NCBI GenBank assembly: GCA_031276295.1
Contig: JAISNI010000090.1
Location: forward strand, 1-32,313
Origin: Treponema sp.
GTDB lineage: Bacteria; Spirochaetota; Spirochaetia; Treponematales; Breznakiellaceae
Direction of reading: 5' to 3'
Length of the DNA: 32,313 nt
Positions 31,196 through 32,313 of this stretch are shown here, piece by piece. Within the stretch, counting starts at the first letter, position 1; every line of letters begins with the position of its first letter. The notes beneath the pieces are model-generated. The model searched no databases. It was given only the letters and a program-made list of their open reading frames with translations, and was not told the DNA's origin. A program made the translations under genes and the position numbers.

Positions 31196-31516
31196 TCACT
31201 CCCCCAGCGCATCCGCCATAATCCCCGTCAGACCCGGCTTGTTTTTGGGGTCGTACAGGAACTGGAGGGCGCGGCGGCTTTCGGCAATGACGGTTTGCCG
31301 CTGTAAACCGGCGGGGGAAAAAACAAAGCCCCACGTGTCGGCTTCGACGGAACTGACGGCCCCTCCCGTCAGCACGTCGTACAGGGTAAAGCGCACGGAG
31401 GCCGTGATAGCGGCCGGGACATTGTACGCTGCACCCCCCGGTGAAAGGGGAGGGCCGCCGGGGGCCACCTCCGATCCCCCCGGCCCTTCCCCGTCCGGGG
31501 AAAAATCACCCAGCCG
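31196..31516 (-). pseudogene. C-terminal remnant of an unidentified gene next to the IS3 element
   Basis: On the minus strand the frame is open from just after a TAA (31517-31519) to TGA at 31196-31198. Its last 80 codons look like real protein (ITASVRFTLYDVLTGG, ADTWGFVFSPAGLQRQ, ALQFLYDPKNKPGL), while the upstream part is a G/P-rich run over inverted GC-rich sequence. No good start or ribosome binding site exists: the GTG at 31468 abuts GGAG. The likeliest reading is a gene whose 5' part was lost at the edge of the IS3 element. I do not recognise the family. Confidence 0.45.
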
Positions 31517-31696
31517 TTAGCCCTGCCGCTAAAGGGAACAACGGTACTATGCGACGGATAGAGCCAAGGAAGGCCCCGGTATGGGAATGGAAAATGCCCC
31601 GGCCCGGAGGGTTGGCGCGCCCCTTGCGTGCCCGCCACCGGGCACAATAGCAAGATACGTGCCAAAGGGGTTTACGGGGCAAAGGAAGGACCACCT

Positions 31697-32018
31697 ATGA
31701 GAAAGACTTACGACAAGGCCTTTAAGGCAAAAATTGCCCTGGAAGCCCTACGCGGAGAGAAAACTCTCCAGGAAATCGCAATCGCCTACGCCGTTCATCC
31801 GAACATGGTCAGGCAGTGGAAAGCACTGCTCCTGGAAAACGCCGTATCGATCTTTGAAAAGTCAGGGAAGGAAACTTCGGCGGAAGCCGAAGCCGAGCGT
31901 ATAAAGGACGAACTCTACCTCCAGGTCGGAAAACTCCAGGTTGAATCGGAAACATCGTTTCCGCCGATTTCTTAAAAAAAAGTACCGGCAACTATCCGGG
32001 AGCGAGCCGATGCGGTAG
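31697..32018 (+). pseudogene. IS3-family orfA, broken by a 16-base insertion
   Basis: OrfA is the helix-turn-helix part of the IS3 transposase. From the ATG at 31697 it reads KTYDKAFKAKIALEALRGEK, LQEIAIAYAVHPNMVRQWK (HTH) and DELYLQVGKLQVES, then runs into ETSFPPIS and a TAA at 31973-31975. The normal continuation, FLKKKYRQLSGSEPMR, is present in the +1 frame and stops at TAG 32016-32018. Removing the 16 bases 31952-31967 would join the two as VESEFLKKKYRQL, the usual family sequence, so an insertion is the simplest account. The insertion forms a GGAAAC-ATC-GTTTCC palindrome with its left flank. A run of eight A and a G (31974-31982) is the likely original -1 frameshift site for making OrfAB. 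Confidence 0.75.
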
Positions 32019-32313
32019 AGCCGGAAAACCGGGAACTGACCATAGCAGAACAATGCAACCTGCTGGGTATCAGCCGCTCGGCCTATTATTATCAGCCTGA
32101 AGAAAAGGAGAATGAACAAGAGCTTGAAGTGCTGAGAAAGATATGCGCCCTATTGGAGGAAATCCCGTTTTACGGCTACCGGAAAGTTTTTCGGGAACTG
32201 GAGAGGATGGGGGTAGAGGTAACGGAGAAACAGGTGCGGCGGATCATGAGGCGGGCGGGGTTACAGGCGATATATCCGGGGAAACGGACGAGTATCAGCG
32301 CCAAAGAACACCG
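31976..32313 (+). CDS. IS3-family orfB (transposase), cut by the window end
   Basis: OrfB carries the DDE integrase domain; only its N-terminal part is present. The frame contains RELTIAEQCNLLGISRSAYY (HTH_21 region), IPFYGYRKVFRELERMG, TEKQVRRIMRRAGLQAIYPG and KRTSISAKEH, all typical of IS3-family OrfB just before the first catalytic Asp. It is in the -1 frame relative to the intact orfA end, as expected for programmed frameshifting at the A8G run. No independent start codon is convincing. The catalytic residues lie beyond the window. Confidence 0.85.

Larger units (their letters stand above)
31697..32313 (+). mobile_element. IS3-family insertion sequence, right part beyond the window
   Basis: A damaged orfA and the start of orfB of an IS3-family transposase occupy this stretch. 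The left terminal inverted repeat is not identified with confidence; it must lie between about 31517 and 31690, and TGCCGCTAAAGGGA at 31528 is one candidate. The right end is not in the window. Confidence 0.85.

Noticed and set aside
1-32313. CRISPR arrays, prophage genes, toxin-antitoxin or restriction systems
   Set aside because: No regularly spaced direct repeats and no genes of these families were seen.

Overview
The window reads as a chromosomal piece of a spirochete, most like a Treponema of roughly 50% GC such as the termite-gut strains. This rests on recalled family features and gene order, not on a search. Supporting signs are a spirochetal-type lipoprotein gene next to a probable outer-membrane protein gene, SpoVG and CarD, an anaerobic class III ribonucleotide reductase, and a GH4 alpha-galactosidase.

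Layout. 1-340: end of an unidentified + strand unit with a terminator. 399-5277 (minus): carD-ispD-ispF, preceded by nrdD-nrdG. 5278-5874: a packed regulatory region holding a mosaic palindromic repeat, an intrinsic terminator, a cobalamin riboswitch, a strong promoter for nrdDG and a divergent promoter for lysC. 5875-8036 (plus): lysC-dapB. 8082-9845 (plus): a Ycf46-like AAA ATPase. 9905-11284 (minus): a MATE exporter. 11285-14137: repeats, a receiver protein lacking its phospho-acceptor aspartate, and two convergent cNMP-binding/GGDEF proteins, one of which looks dead. 14260-17793 (minus): lipoprotein plus probable outer-membrane protein. 17918-20565 (minus): iron-type ABC binding protein and fused permease with no ATPase gene. 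20636-20851: copZ with operator-like dyads. 21352-23518 (minus): ribosomal protein bL25, tRNA-Gln, spoVG and ispE. 23657-24016 (plus): a very acidic small protein. 24248-29341 (minus): the conserved block rplU-prp-rpmA, obgE, nadD-yqeK (fused), LCP-like, rsfS. 29514-30830 (plus): GH4 enzyme. 30831-32313: a G14 tract, a truncated gene and a decayed IS3-family element running off the end.

How parts work together. IspD, IspE and IspF are three consecutive MEP-pathway steps of isoprenoid synthesis, encoded at two loci. NrdD needs NrdG to install its glycyl radical; the upstream B12 riboswitch suggests that deoxyribonucleotide supply is switched away from NrdDG when cobalamin is plentiful, presumably to a B12-dependent class II enzyme elsewhere. 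LysC and DapB feed lysine and diaminopimelate synthesis. The rplU-to-rsfS block groups ribosome assembly (bL21, Prp, bL27, Obg, RsfS) with NAD synthesis and Ap4A breakdown.

Most notable: a dispersed element with CTAGCAG-type inverted ends is present three times. One copy supplies the ispF stop codon, one sits in the leader between the B12 riboswitch and nrdD, and one abuts the MATE start. Three genes (carD, the 746-residue lipoprotein, ispE) have -10 boxes only 8-12 bases from ATG and no Shine-Dalgarno, suggesting leaderless mRNAs. A 200-base gene-poor stretch near 21.1-21.3 kb carries nested complementary arms like a structured RNA.
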